Source of the DNA: Acheta domesticus
Taxonomy: Eukaryota; Arthropoda; Insecta; Orthoptera; Gryllidae
DNA length: 64,000 nucleotides
Assembly: GCA_031308135.1 (NCBI GenBank)
Contig: JAHLJT010000631.1
Span: forward strand, 171,299,612-171,363,611
Reading direction: 5' to 3'
Numbering within the stretch: position 1 is the stretch's first letter; every line of letters begins with the position of its first letter. Of this stretch, positions 46,741 to 58,245 are shown piece by piece. The notes beneath the pieces are model-generated. The model was given only the letters and a program-made list of their open reading frames with translations. It had not been told where the DNA came from and did not search any database. The translations under genes were made by a program, and so were the position numbers.

Positions 46741-46804
46741 CTTATAGATTACGGTATGAGGAGCATTGCTATACGGTGTGAGGGGTGTACAGATTGCTTA
46801 CAGT

Positions 46805-46930
46805 GTGAGGAGCAAGCTCTTTGGCCTCAAAATTTTAGTTTTTAATGCCCTAGAATGCTTTGTTTAGGAGTTATTGAACTATTTAGGTTTGAAATTCTTA
46901 CAGTGTGTAGCGGGTTGCATTTACATGAAA
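46805..46930 (+). repeat. Dispersed repeat related to palindrome-arm sequence
   Basis: It aligns with 32700-32870 in the same orientation and with 4610-4780 inverted, at lower identity than the two arms share with each other. Confidence 0.6.
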
Positions 46931-46969
46931 TGTTAGTCTTTTATTCTACAGAGCCATCTAGCGCCCTTT

Positions 46970-47100
46970 TTTTCGATATTTGAATAGTTAACCTGCTATT
47001 CGGGTCCGAGATAAATCCAACAAAACAGATAATTAAAATTGGTCCAGCCGTTCTTGAGTTATAAATGGTGTAACACAACTTTGTTTTATATATAGACATT
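46970..47100. repeat. Possible 3' end of an interspersed element
   Basis: The phrase TTGGTCCAGCCGTTCTTGAG followed by TTATAAATGG...TTTTATATATAGA resembles the 3' tails of common insect interspersed repeats. Only the tail is recognisable. Confidence 0.35.
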
Positions 47101-48399
47101 ATGCAGGCATGCAAACTCTGAACATGGACACATTATCCATTTCAAAATACAACTCGGCTATAAATTAAATTTTATGAAAATATTTTGCTTTTCCTGGCTT
47201 TGTGCATACACACATGTTGCTGGTAAGCTCACTTAAGTTTTGAACATTCTTAGAAAATAGCCACTAATAATAATTCAAATGTTTAATTTAAAAAAATCTA
47301 CACATTTAGTAAACATTGAAGTTTTCACCACGAGAAATTTAAAGTTTTACACCACTTAAATATGTAATTTCAAAATGTGTCCAAATCATTTTGTTTGTAA
47401 TTTGGGTTTGTTTTAAATCATGCTGTACAATATTTTCCTCAAACAGTTTCAGTGCGTTCCCATATCAAGAAATTTGAACAGAAAATGTTTTAACATTTGT
47501 AATTGATAAGAGTTAGTGCAATGGTGCTCTATCCTGTTTACACCTTTGGCCTTTGGCAGCATTCATTACTGCACTGTAGTGATGTAACCCATGCTTTTAG
47601 AGAGATATGCTTTATCTAAATTGGGAATACCAAAATTATTTTTGTTTATTAAATAAAGCTTAATTTGATTGCAGAATATTTCAACTCACAAATGGGACTA
47701 ATTTTATCAGAAAAGTGTAATCACACTGAAGACTAAAGGGCTCACAATTAATTTTTTGACAAACAATGAAATCAAAGATTCAAAATTTTTTAATGAAAAT
47801 GAGCGAAGTTTTACATTAGTAATTTTCTTCACTGAGAGAACAAATCAACATAAGTAAAACAAAGACCATCTTTGCTTATCCATCATGGTCTGAAGAATCT
47901 GAACTCTGAGTAATTTTCATTTCCACGTTTTGTATCCGATTATTTGAACCTTAGGGCAAAAAATAAGGCTGACACACATTAAAACTAATCCAAGAGGGGA
48001 CATTTAACACTCTAGGGAGCCCCCCCCCTCCACCCAATGAATTCACAGACAATCCTAAAACAATGATTATGTATGTGTTCCACATAATAGCCTTGCTTTC
48101 ATTTCTATCTCCACATTTTCAACAAGACTGGCCTCTCCTTCAAATTCAATGTCATATGACTTGTGTACAACAGTAAGGTTTAATAAAAGCAACAGATTTG
48201 CACCACAAAAACTAATTAATATCTTTAAATTTAAAAACTTTTACTCAACATTTCCTCTAAATAATGCAGGTGTAGACCACTATTGCACTGATAACCTTGA
48301 ATGTAATATTAAAAGAATGTAGGAGTACAAGTAACGAGAAGGGAAAGGGATTCTCATAAGCATAGCCGTTAAGAAACAACACAATTTCAAACTGGAAGG
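47101..48399. other. AT-rich DNA, no recognisable gene
   Basis: Nothing supported. Confidence 0.6.
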
Positions 48400-50831
48400 T
48401 TTATTAATACCTTACATACAATGCTTTCAGAACAATAATGTAGATGAATGAAAATTAACCATTGCTTTCATGTGAAAGAAGTTACATGTAATGTGAAATA
48501 GAACAGGATAAAAGGGTATGGATTAAGGAATTATGGAGTAGGATATGTAAGGTAGGTCAAAGGGAAGAGACAGGGAGAGAGGCTGGGGGCAAGTCGAAGT
48601 TCCAATACAATTTACACAGCTACTGGACTGGTTTCATATCTCCACAAAAATTTACAAAACTAGTATATATTCTTATTGAAGGGGAGAGGTTTTCCAACTT
48701 GCATAACTAAAGCCCTTGTGATAGGGCAGGAGGAAATATCAAGCACTTACACAATATGGATACTGCTACATCTGAACCAAGCACGCAGGTACAATACACA
48801 CCACACTTGCACACTCTCTTCAAATGCACAACAATCACAGGAAATACCTCCCCCCCTTTTCCAGGGATGTGCCCCCACAAGAAACACCCAACCACAAAAA
48901 CATGTAACAAAAGAACAAGAATATCACTTGCATCATTTTCTTCCATGTAATTTATTTTTCACAGAGTAATGCGTTGCCGTATTTTCTGGCACAAATTCCA
49001 TCAAAGCAATTACATAAGTTCTTCCTAGACTTCAAAATTAAGCTGAACCTGACAAATTTCAAAAAACAAAGGGTCAACAAAACTATCATAACGAAGTCCA
49101 CTGGCCTGCAATGCATCACACAAATCCAACAGGCACTACACAGGCACCTGGTCAAAAAAAATTTAAAAATAAAAATAAATGTACTGTGTAAACAGTTTAC
49201 GAGAAAGTAAAAAAGGCAGGAAGGAAGACAGAACACACATTACAACCGTGCACCACGGGCAAGGTTCTACAAGCATTTTTACATAATCCAATACAAGAAA
49301 CTACGGCAACAAATGACCATTGCACATCCTTGCCAATTGTGCTGCAGGGAGGTTCTAATTTCCATGTCCTTGCAGGTGCACATTTGGAAACTTTTGATTA
49401 CTGATAATAAAGAAAATAAAAGGCAATCAATTAATGCAGATTACATAAGCCATATTTTTCTATTAGATAGTTCCCATCTCAATTAAATGGAGATAAAAGA
49501 AAAAAAAAATTAAGAAAATCAAACAACGAGCTGCCTGCATAGCCTATAATCTAACACACACAAACTTTTCCTACTAACCAATGTGAATGTGTTAAAACTA
49601 TCCCCTCTGTGATATACAGCAAACGGACCCTTCATCACTCAAACTGGTAAAATCCCTGTCTGCACTGTTTAAACTGCTGATTGGACAACAGCAGTAGTAA
49701 TAGCAGCAGCAGGGAAATCAAATATACCAAATCAAATTCAGTTCTCAACACCCACCCTGGACTGCTTGCTAGCAGAGCTTACAAGTACAGTCCTCAAGCA
49801 GTTTGCGCTCACATCAAAAGAAAACAAGAGTAAAACAACATTTCACACAGAACAACATCCCCTAGTTTAATATAAATCATGCTTGTTTTTATGTAACTTT
49901 TCAAAATAAATCAATCGCATTTCAGAAACTTACTAAGAAATGTCATTAATACAACTGTCAACTAGCATGTTATCACTTTACCTACCATTAGATTCAAAAC
50001 AGTTCTGGAAAGAAAAATAAGTTTCCCCACTTTTAAAATATTTTTAATCTTTAAAGCCTAAGAACAAAAACACAACAAGACAGGATATACTTTTTAAAAA
50101 AGGAGAAGCTCAATAAATGTAGACCAGCAAAACTCTAACAAGAAATGAGCATATTTTACACACTGAAAATAATTTTTACACTTGGCCCTAGGATCATCCC
50201 TACAACAGAAGATTTGTAACTCCCTTCAAGGCAATTTAACTACTGGCAGTCTTCCAGGTTGCCCTTGCTGTTCGTTTATAAGTTCAGCATCTGCCAGTGC
50301 TACACAGCCAAACAAAAACAACAAACATGACTGCACTCACATACGAAAAAGTCATATTCTCATATTAAATCATCGTTCCACTAAAAATGGCGAGTCTATT
50401 GGGTCCTGATGTGTATAGGTGTTAAGTCGCAACTATGACGGGGCAAATTTCACCGGAGATCCTATTCGCAGTCCTCCAGCCTTAACGATATGCCATCCGT
50501 TCACACGCTGTGTCCACACTTCACGACAACGGCAGAGAGAAAAATCACCACACCACAGCCGAATGCAGCAAATCTTGTGCAGTCCTCGAAGCTGTGGGGG
50601 TGCTCGTTTGTTTCTCTTCATGTTCGTACACAAAAGAAAAAAATGGCACGTTTCCCGTTTCTCTTTATTTTTATGTCCATTTCTTTCATTTTCCGAAAAA
50701 ATTTTTCATTTTCAGTTGCGCAAGTAAGAAAAGAATCAGCTGCCGATGGTACTTTCGAGAGTCGTCTTTTGATATCTTGCTTTTTTTTCTTATTTGATCC
50801 CTAAATCACATCTACACTAGGCACAGCTGGT
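48400..50831 (-). other. Possible 3' untranslated region of the ZFAND5/6 gene
   Basis: This stretch lies directly downstream of the stop codon at 50832-50834 on the minus strand. Candidate AATAAA signals in minus orientation occur at 48951-48956 and 48400-48405, among others. Vertebrate members of the family have long AU-rich 3' UTRs, so a UTR of up to 2.4 kb is plausible, but the end cannot be fixed. Open frames here have no domains. Confidence 0.4.
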
Positions 50832-50968
50832 TCAAATCTTCTGGATTTTCTCCCCAACCACTACTGGATTGTTGCGACGGATCTCTTGAGCACCCATTTC
50901 CCGGTAGTCGAAGGTGCAGTCATGCTTGTCACTGTACCGATGCACCGCACAGAACAGCCCTCCACAGC
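50832..50968 (-). CDS. ZFAND5/6: ZFAND5/6 terminal exon, second half of AN1 finger (5' end in gap)
   Basis: The visible codons read [17 protein letters not shown], then [17 protein letters not shown] and [10 protein letters not shown] before the stop TGA (50834-50832). It supplies the C, C-x2-H, H and C ligands that complete the AN1 finger and the conserved Asn-Pro-Val-Val-Val C-terminus of the family. Confidence 0.95.
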
Positions 50969-53900
50969 NNNNNNNNNNNNNNNNNNNNNNNNNNNNNNNN
51001 NNNNNNNNNNNNNNNNNNNNNNNNNNNNNNNNNNNNNNNNNNNNNNNNNNNNNNNNNNNNNNNNNNNNGGCACTCAAAGCCTAAAACATTAATTACTTTT
51101 TTAAAATTATACACACACTCTTTTTAGAGATAAAAGTAAATAAATAATCCCACTTTCACATTATATGTACATAAAACAATATTTTGTCAACCGTTGTATA
51201 CTTATAAAATTGCATCAATATCTGCAACTTGGCTGAATACACGAATCTATTATGACAATACTGTTTACTCTATTTCAAGCACTGAAAATCAGAAGCAACG
51301 TTTCTCATGTCTGATATTTTTTTAAATTTACGTACATTTCATAGAATTGAGTAAGTCCACAGGAAAGAGAAGGTGATAAATTGCACCAAAACCAAGACAG
51401 AACTTTATAATAAAAGTGTTAACATTAGAATACAACAGCTTTGAATGTGATAACAATGGAAGTGGAAAACAACTTTTTTGCCTCTCTGAAGAGACAAATA
51501 GGAAACAACCTGGAATATGAAGAAGAGTATAGAAACAGGGATAAGAATTAACAATTCAGAATGAGTTAATGGAACAAGAGTGGGCACACACAGAAGAAAA
51601 TTATGAAGTAATGAGCAGTAATTAGATTTTGTTCTATTAGAAATAAAATAGAACAAAGCATTTCCAAATTTTAGAACATACATGTGCCTAACAGGAAAAG
51701 AAATCAGTAGTACTACGAGTTACAACAATCCTAGAAAGTGGAAGAAAGGGAGAGGGGAGGGGAAATAATAAATAATAATAATAATAATAATGAATTTTTA
51801 GAAACTAGAGAAATAGAAGCCCCTTTTGCTACCAGGAAGAACATGGGAAGCTCAAGGAAATTACTCTATTGTGTAAACTATAATTAGTACAGAGTACTGT
51901 TCCATTAAGTAAAGGATACAAAGTTGGAAAAAGAAGTTTTGGACAATACTCAACAGGACATAATGACTTCAGCCAAAGCAGCTTAAGGTTATAAAAATGC
52001 CCAAGAATGAAACAATTCAAATCTTGTCCCCCCCCCCAAAAAAGAACCTAAAATCATGAACTGGTAGACTTTTTTAAAACATTTGAAAAATCTCACAGGC
52101 CCTCCAGAAATCTGGTACAACATTTTCAGAATGCAGAGGTTAAATACAGGAGAATGTATATATGGATTTAATACTAGAAAGAAGTGTGAATTTCATTTAA
52201 CACAGTGCAATAGTGATAATTTGCCTAACTTTTAGGTGAAGGATCTGCAAGGTATTAGAACTAGACACTGTATTTAAAAAAAACAAAATCAGAAATAGAT
52301 GAAATCTCAATGGAACTGTAAGTATGGAGGAAAGGAACTAAGTATGCTAATAGAATTATTCAATAAAGTTTGGGGAAAGATGGAGGAAATAAAGTATGGA
52401 AAAAATTCAGCCCCTAAAAGACTGGCAAGCATTTGTTAAAAAATAACCATTACAGAGGAATTATACATCTCCAAAATTGTTTTTTAACATTCGCAGAACA
52501 GGTTAAATGACCAACATTAACAATTTAAGGGAGAGCAAGTTCTGAAAAGGTAGGAGTACAAGGGATACCATTTTCATAATCTTTCACAGAGAACTAAGTG
52601 AACCAACCAACCTTCTCATTTTTGTAGAAAGAGAAAACTTGCAAGGTAAAAAAATAAAATGTGAGAAATACTGAAGAAATGTTACCAACAAACTATAAAT
52701 AAAATTCAAAGCCTACATACAGATTGGACAGAAGTGTTTGCAAGGGATGTAGTTTGCCACAATACCAGAACATAAAATGTTTATTTATATGCTGTAGTAC
52801 ATTTTTCTACACCAATCATAAGACAAAACAATGGAAACATTGTGAGAAAATAACTCAACAAAAGGAGAAAGGTGTGAACAGTTCTGACCGAAGACGATAA
52901 ATCATCAGTCACTTGAAAATCTTCCAAAACAAAACAAAGATGACAAATTCCATTATAAAAGAGAAAAGTTGTAATAGTAAAGATAGGGAAATAATCAATA
53001 GGTGTCCAAATTTATTGTAAGCAATATTGTTCCACAAATTACAATAGAACTACAAAGCAAAAATACAAAAGAATGAATGGAATTGTTGAAGAAATTTATT
53101 TGGAGAGAGATTACACAAGAAACATGAATTCACAATACATTAAAACTCATGCTACTGTATGATCCCAAAACAGGGATCCTAAAGCACAAAGTCACTCAAA
53201 GGCTGGAAACTACACAGAGGAGATTTCTTGGTTACAACCAGAATAACAAGAGTAGATTGACAAAGAACCAAAGACATTAAAAAGAAGCTCAATATAAAGA
53301 ATAAAGACGACCTAACTCAGGCCCAGAAGAGGTGGCATATCTACATTTAAAGACAGAAAGAGGAATGATTGCCAAAAGCAGCCTTAAGATATAAGCTAAT
53401 AGGACAAAGAGAATAAGAACTAAGAAGAAACATTTGAACACCTAGAGGAATAACTAATGGGTTCACTGATCAAACGGGCAACATTTCTAGTACACCTACT
53501 GCCTATTCTTTTGCTTATGACAATTATTATTAAAAGAATGTTGCTAAAAATAAATAAGACATTTTAAAATCTAAATAAATAAAGATAAAACCATTATATT
53601 CTGTAGAACTGATCATTGCCACATTTCATTAACACTTCTGAACACTGTGACCAACTATAATTCCACTGTTTTGCAACGGAACAATTTCCAATAATGCTGT
53701 GACACAAGAAGTCAATATCTTTCTGTATCTTTAAATAATTAAGTCAAAAAGTCTATTAAATAGGGTATCAGCAACATAAAATTATCAACAGTTTCAAATA
53801 AATAATCTAGTCATCTTTGCACCTATTTATGAAAAAAGGTGCATTTTCTAATATAAAGGGAACTCTTACTCTCTGGTATATTTCTATTGCTCCCACTGGA

Positions 53901-56900
53901 AAGGAACCTCTCATTTTTAAAACTATGATTTGGCAATTGCTGTATTTAGATTTTTACTTTTACATAAATCAATAACTAGAATTGTTTTTAATGCTCCCAT
54001 TATCTTAGCTTAAAATAGAAAAAGGACAACAAATTTTTAAAAAAGGAATGGGGAAAGAAAACAGGCAACCCACAAGAGGAAAGGAGAAAGAAAACAGGCA
54101 ACCCACAAGAGGAAAGGAGAAAGAAAACAGGCAACCCACAAGAGGAAAGGAGAAAGAAAACAGGCAACCCACAAGAGGAAAGGAGAAAGAAAACAGGCAA
54201 ACCAGGAGTGGAAAGGAGAAAGAAAACCACAACCACGACAGGAAAGGAGAAAAAACAACAAACTAGGATATAAAAGAAGGGAAAAAACTAAAAGAAAAAA
54301 AGAAAAAGAAAGAAAGAAAGAAGAGTGGAAATATAACAAACTAGTTTTCCATATGTTGTTATAATTACTTTGAAAATATAATCCTTTTCTCTTGAAAATA
54401 AGTACAAAGATATATTGTCATTTAATAGTATTTCAAAACTTTATAAAAATATTAATAAATAATCGATGTTAGAATACTAATATAACACCTATCTGAAAAG
54501 TTACTATACAGGAAATTCGCATGAAACCTCATTGATGAAGAAAATACATTTTATAAGCAAGTATAACAAACTTTTTTCATCCAAATTTAACGAAAATGAC
54601 TATTTTAAATTGAAGTGATGAACACTAATAGAAATGTCTAAAATAATAACTTCAAACCAATTGTTCATATCTTTTCTAAAGAAATTGAGCAAAACAATGG
54701 AACAAGTAAAATTATTCTCTCTATGATAATTTTTTTCTTCTTTTCCTTTATACAAATGTTAAAATAAATTTTGACATAAATCTCTAGAGGCACATTATTT
54801 CACAATCACTAAGGCTTATGATGCATGTGGTAATATTTATGATCACAGGACCTATATAAATTATCACACAAACATTTTTACAGCCACCCTAAACACACAT
54901 ATGCTTTCCAAAATTAAACTAAAAATATTGGATGATGCCTTAATTGGACAACATACTACATTATATTTAAAAATTATTATTTGCAGTCATATTTTATTCT
55001 ATTATGAACAGTAAAAATTCCTTAGAGTGACAAACGCTCCAAATTTTAGTCAGTATCTAGTTAAATCATGCATTTAGTATCTAGGTGTATTAAAAGCATT
55101 TAAAAAGTATGTTCTAGCTGTTCATTTGCCAACCTTTGTACTTACAAGAGACAGACACTTAATAAAATTATACTATTGAAAAGTGAACATGAAAAGCTAA
55201 CCTTTTAAATTAAAATGAAGCATTATTATATTCATCATTACAATGATTGCTATTTTGTGAATTCATTTCAAGGACATTACTACAGCTCCTAGTGAAAATG
55301 AATAATGTACCGGAGACCTTAAAATCGTGTTACTTATCAATAAAAAAATAATAAAAAAATTAAAAAGACCTTACAATTTGGTTTCTGTAATTTCTTTTGT
55401 ATGAAGGAAATAAATACAACAATCTTCACTCCCACTGCAATATTTCTTTTTAGTATACTTCCATTATTTTCTGCTCAGTTGTGCTCTCAACTTTTAGTGG
55501 TTAAGTTGCAAAATGGAAAGAAAAAAAGGCTTCACTTTTTTCATACGTATTCTTGTAAATTATCTCACCTGTAAGTCCAACCTTCTTGCGGCATACAGCA
55601 CATCTGTTCTTCTTCTTCTTGGCTTCTTTGTCCGAGTCTTTGTTCTCAAAACTCTCTTCAGCATCACCACTGCTCACAGAGTTTTCGGCACTGCTGCCAC
55701 CCACTGCACCTTCTGCATCAGCAGTCTTCTGCAATAGAAACGTTCAATTTATGGTTTTCAAAATTTCAAAGAACTCTTACCCCAGCCAAGAACTCCTCAA
55801 GCTTAGTCTCCCCATCACTTGCTGAACTAGAAATTAACTTTGAATTATTTTTAGTATACTTCCACAAGAAAATATAGCTCCCAAAACCGTTAGTTACATG
55901 CAAACACAAATACTTCGAAGGAAACTGATATTAGCAGAGACAACAATACTCCTTTTCATAACTAGGATACAAAATAAGTAGGAAAGGTTGTTTTTTTAAA
56001 CACTAATTCAACTTGTCACTAGAAGACCAATTTATAAATATACAAAACATAACCACAAATTAATTGTTCCCAGGATTAAGAGAATTATTTATTTTTTAAA
56101 TGCTATCATTTATTACCCACAACAAATTTCAGGCCAGAACAACAACAGTTGAAATCTTTCAACCTTTAAATATTCTTGAATGCACAAACCAATAGTGACA
56201 CTGTACTTTTCCGGAGTGTTTTCGTTTTCTTCCTGGCAGTTGCCCAGTACTGGAAGATTCTTGGTCATTTAGAGTCATTCCTTCAGACAAGTTAGGATCT
56301 CCAACTGCTTGTACAGACCCCACAGGAACAACACAAGTGCTCTGAAAAATTATAGACTGAGCAAGCATTTCTATTGCCTCGTAAGAATCTACATGTACGT
56401 CTGATGCATTTTGTGTGTTTCTTGACTTTGTACTGTCAGGTGATTCACTAACGCCACCTCTGCTTTGGAAGGGTGAAAATTCTTTAGATTTACTTTCTAG
56501 AGCAGATATATCTTCTAACTCTCCCTCTTCTTGTCTGGCCAAGAGAACCTCTTGGCTTGGACTCTCCAATGAACTAGGAAATGCAGCAGAAATGGGAAGA
56601 GTTTCCTCAGGAACGTCAAGTTCAGGGTCCCGATCGTCGAGGGTACTTGTTTGTTCAGGCGTGTCCTGCAAGTGTGTGGAATCTTCATCTCTGTTATCAC
56701 CCTCATTTTCATTAAGTTTGGGGATAGAGTCAAAAATATCATCTGCTGCCTTCTCAGCACAAGATGTTCGGTCATCTGCACTAGATTTATAAGGTTTTTG
56801 TGGTCTACAACAGACTGTAATAACTCTTAGAGATGACTCTTCATTGTTTGTGAGACTTGCTGAGTCACTTAAACCTACACCATATGTTGAATCTTCAACA

Positions 56901-58245
56901 AAAAACACTTCATTCCCCTCCACTGCTGATTCTTCAACACTTCCTGAGCTGCTACTCATTCCTGCAGATCCTTTTCTACTATCTGAGCACACCTTTCTCA
57001 CAACATGACAGTGGCTCCCTCTTTCAGATATTGTCATTGAGAATGATGGTTGGATTTCATCCTCATCTTGGTCTGTATCAGAGTCCATTTTCACTTGTAA
57101 ATTTTGCAACTGCTCAGCTTCAGCACTAATCACTGATTAGAATAACCAGTACATGGCTGACCACGTTGCTGGGGAAACACAACAGTCACCAACTTACTGT
57201 AGAAATTTATCACTGTTGAATGCCAAACCAACAAAAACAAAATTATGAAGGACGCTTCCAGGAAATATTGCCTTAGCATTAAGCATGCACAATAATAACA
57301 AAATTATTAACAAAGCTACAGACGTGGCTGTCTCCACCCAGCATGCGTTGAGTGTCCGAAAGGCCGCAAGGAACAGATGAAGCTCGAAAAGACATTTTGT
57401 GGACTGGAAGGGTCGGCCCAGCTAGCGAGCGAACGTGCAAGCGCAGTTCAGGCAAGTCGCGGCCAGGTGTCTTGGTTAAAGGGCAGGGAAAACCAAATCT
57501 GCTGCAAAGACATGACAGGCGGTTGAAGGCCCACTGACGAGCTTCTTTGTCTTTCACATGATTATACCTCCACTGGCTGACAAGCGCACAGCAACAAACC
57601 ACACCAGTCGCCACATCATGTCTGCATCAGAACAAACAAAAGACTGTATTTTCTGAACACAAGAGAGCATGATCCACTATTGCGAATTCAATAACGGATG
57701 GCAAATGCAACACTGCTTCATGCAAGCTGGAGTGCAGGGGAAATATTTATTATGAAATTCAAGCACAATTAATTCAAATATAGATGCAAATAATTTCAAG
57801 TTCGGTTGAGAAGACGAAAATTAAGATTTAGTGAAAGTCAAAAAATGGGAGGAAAAAGGGTTCGCCCTAATCGCAAATGCACAGGCAAGGGAAGGACAGA
57901 CAGGCAATTAGCGTGCAAGCAGAGAGAACGGATCAAGCTCACGTCTTTGCCGGCGTCGACTATAGGCGCAGGAGAGGGCGCGGGCGGCGCGATCACGGGG
58001 CATGTGGGCTGCGCCGTGTCTATTAGGCTGGCAGCCAACCCTGGGGCAGGACCCGCGCCCGCAGGACTCCCGCCGCCGCCACCGCCGCCGCCGCCGCCCG
58101 AGCTCGCGCTGCCACCCGGCGGTTGCTGCTTTTTCTTGAGCGCCTCCTTGTAGCACAGCGAGCACAGGCCGTCCGTTGCGGGCGAGCCGTAGAAGCCGCA
58201 GCCCGAACGGCACAGCGCCTGCATTGGGTTAGACTCGCGCTCCAT
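50832..58245 (-). CDS. ZFAND5/6: A20/AN1 zinc-finger protein, ZFAND5/ZFAND6 family (gene span)
   Basis: This is a spliced gene with three supported coding exons (57943-58245, 55569-55728, 50832-50968), all with canonical GT/AG junctions where visible. The product joins an N-terminal A20 finger, a Gly/Pro/Ala-rich linker and a C-terminal AN1 finger, about 200 residues in total, close to the 208-213 of vertebrate ZFAND6 and ZFAND5. From family knowledge, such proteins bind ubiquitin through A20 and act in proteasome delivery, stress and NF-kappaB-type signalling in the cytosol. This specific activity is inferred. The start is ATG 58243-58245, in a strong context (GCCATGG). The first exon lies in a GC-rich promoter-like region. 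A 100-N gap hides the start of the last exon. A large phase-compatible open exon at 56207-57088 suggests an alternative isoform. Confidence 0.93.
50969..51068. other. Assembly gap, exactly 100 N
   Basis: It removes the 5' end of the terminal ZFAND5/6 exon and its acceptor. The family pattern predicts that only about four or five codons (through the second Cys pair) are missing, the rest being intron. The size differs from the 1000-N gap, so two gap conventions are used in one scaffold. Confidence 0.99.
51069..55568 (-). other. Intron of ZFAND5/6, AT-rich
   Basis: 4.5 kb between the donor at 55568 and the terminal exon. No other exon or gene is supported; the many short open frames lack domains. 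It contains the 33-bp minisatellite at 54063-54227 and several A- or C-runs. Confidence 0.7.
54063..54227. repeat. 33-bp minisatellite, five copies, in ZFAND5/6 intron
   Basis: Units begin at 54063, 54096, 54129, 54162 and 54195. The first four are essentially identical (AGGCAACCCACAAGAGGAAA plus GGAGAAAGAAAAC) and the fifth is diverged. As 33 is a multiple of three, all frames stay open on both strands and give false 11-residue repeat proteins. Confidence 0.95.
55569..55728 (-). CDS. ZFAND5/6: ZFAND5/6 exon with first half of AN1 finger
   Basis: It begins after the acceptor TTTCTATTGCAG and reads [18 protein letters not shown], an acidic Ser/Asp/Glu-rich stretch, then [18 protein letters not shown]. 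The last part carries the first two AN1 cysteines (C-x2-C) and the invariant KKVGLTG. It ends in phase 1 at ACAG|GTGAGA. In vertebrate orthologues the next residues are FDC-x-C, which here must fall in the gap. Confidence 0.93.
56207..57088 (-). CDS. Large acidic exon in the ZFAND5/6 locus, candidate alternative first coding exon
   Basis: 294 open codons start from ATG 57086-57088 (context GAAAATGG) with [15 protein letters not shown]. The region is Glu/Asp/Ser-rich and ends in a basic patch GRKRKHSGK that could be a nuclear localisation signal. The frame is open from 57133 to a TGA at 56159. A donor AAAA|GTACAG at 56206-56201 falls exactly on a codon boundary, the phase the next exon (55728) needs. 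A strong acceptor (TTTCCCCAG|CAACG) lies at 57169-57170, but all three frames hit stops between it and the open frame, so that part would be 5' UTR. I recognise no domain. Alternatives are a separate terminal exon using AATAAA signals near 56110 and 56090, or an unrelated gene. Confidence 0.55.
57169..57940 (-). other. Region between first coding exon and acidic exon
   Basis: Intronic for the A20 transcript. A moderately GC-rich portion (57340-57620) could hold an alternative promoter or non-coding first exon for the acidic isoform, but I cannot identify a start or donor. Confidence 0.35.
57943..58245 (-). CDS. ZFAND5/6: ZFAND5/6 exon with start codon and A20 finger
   Basis: 101 codons, phase 0 at the end. 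Residues 12, 16, 28 and 31 are the four cysteines of the A20 finger (C-x3-C-x11-C-x2-C) in [20 protein letters not shown] and then [11 protein letters not shown] run of ten Gly (about 50-59) and a Pro/Ala-rich tail follow, ending ...VDAGKD. The donor is GAC|GTGAGC at 57942-57937. Upstream in-frame codons to 58377 are open but lie before a much better start, so I do not include them. Confidence 0.93.

Noticed and set aside
50832..51114. Open frames on the plus strand and in other minus frames across the 100-N gap
   Set aside because: Shadows of the ZFAND5/6 terminal exon or frames held open by N.
54000..54339. Open frames with 11-residue repeats on both strands
   Set aside because: Produced by the 33-bp intronic minisatellite; a multiple of three keeps frames open without coding.
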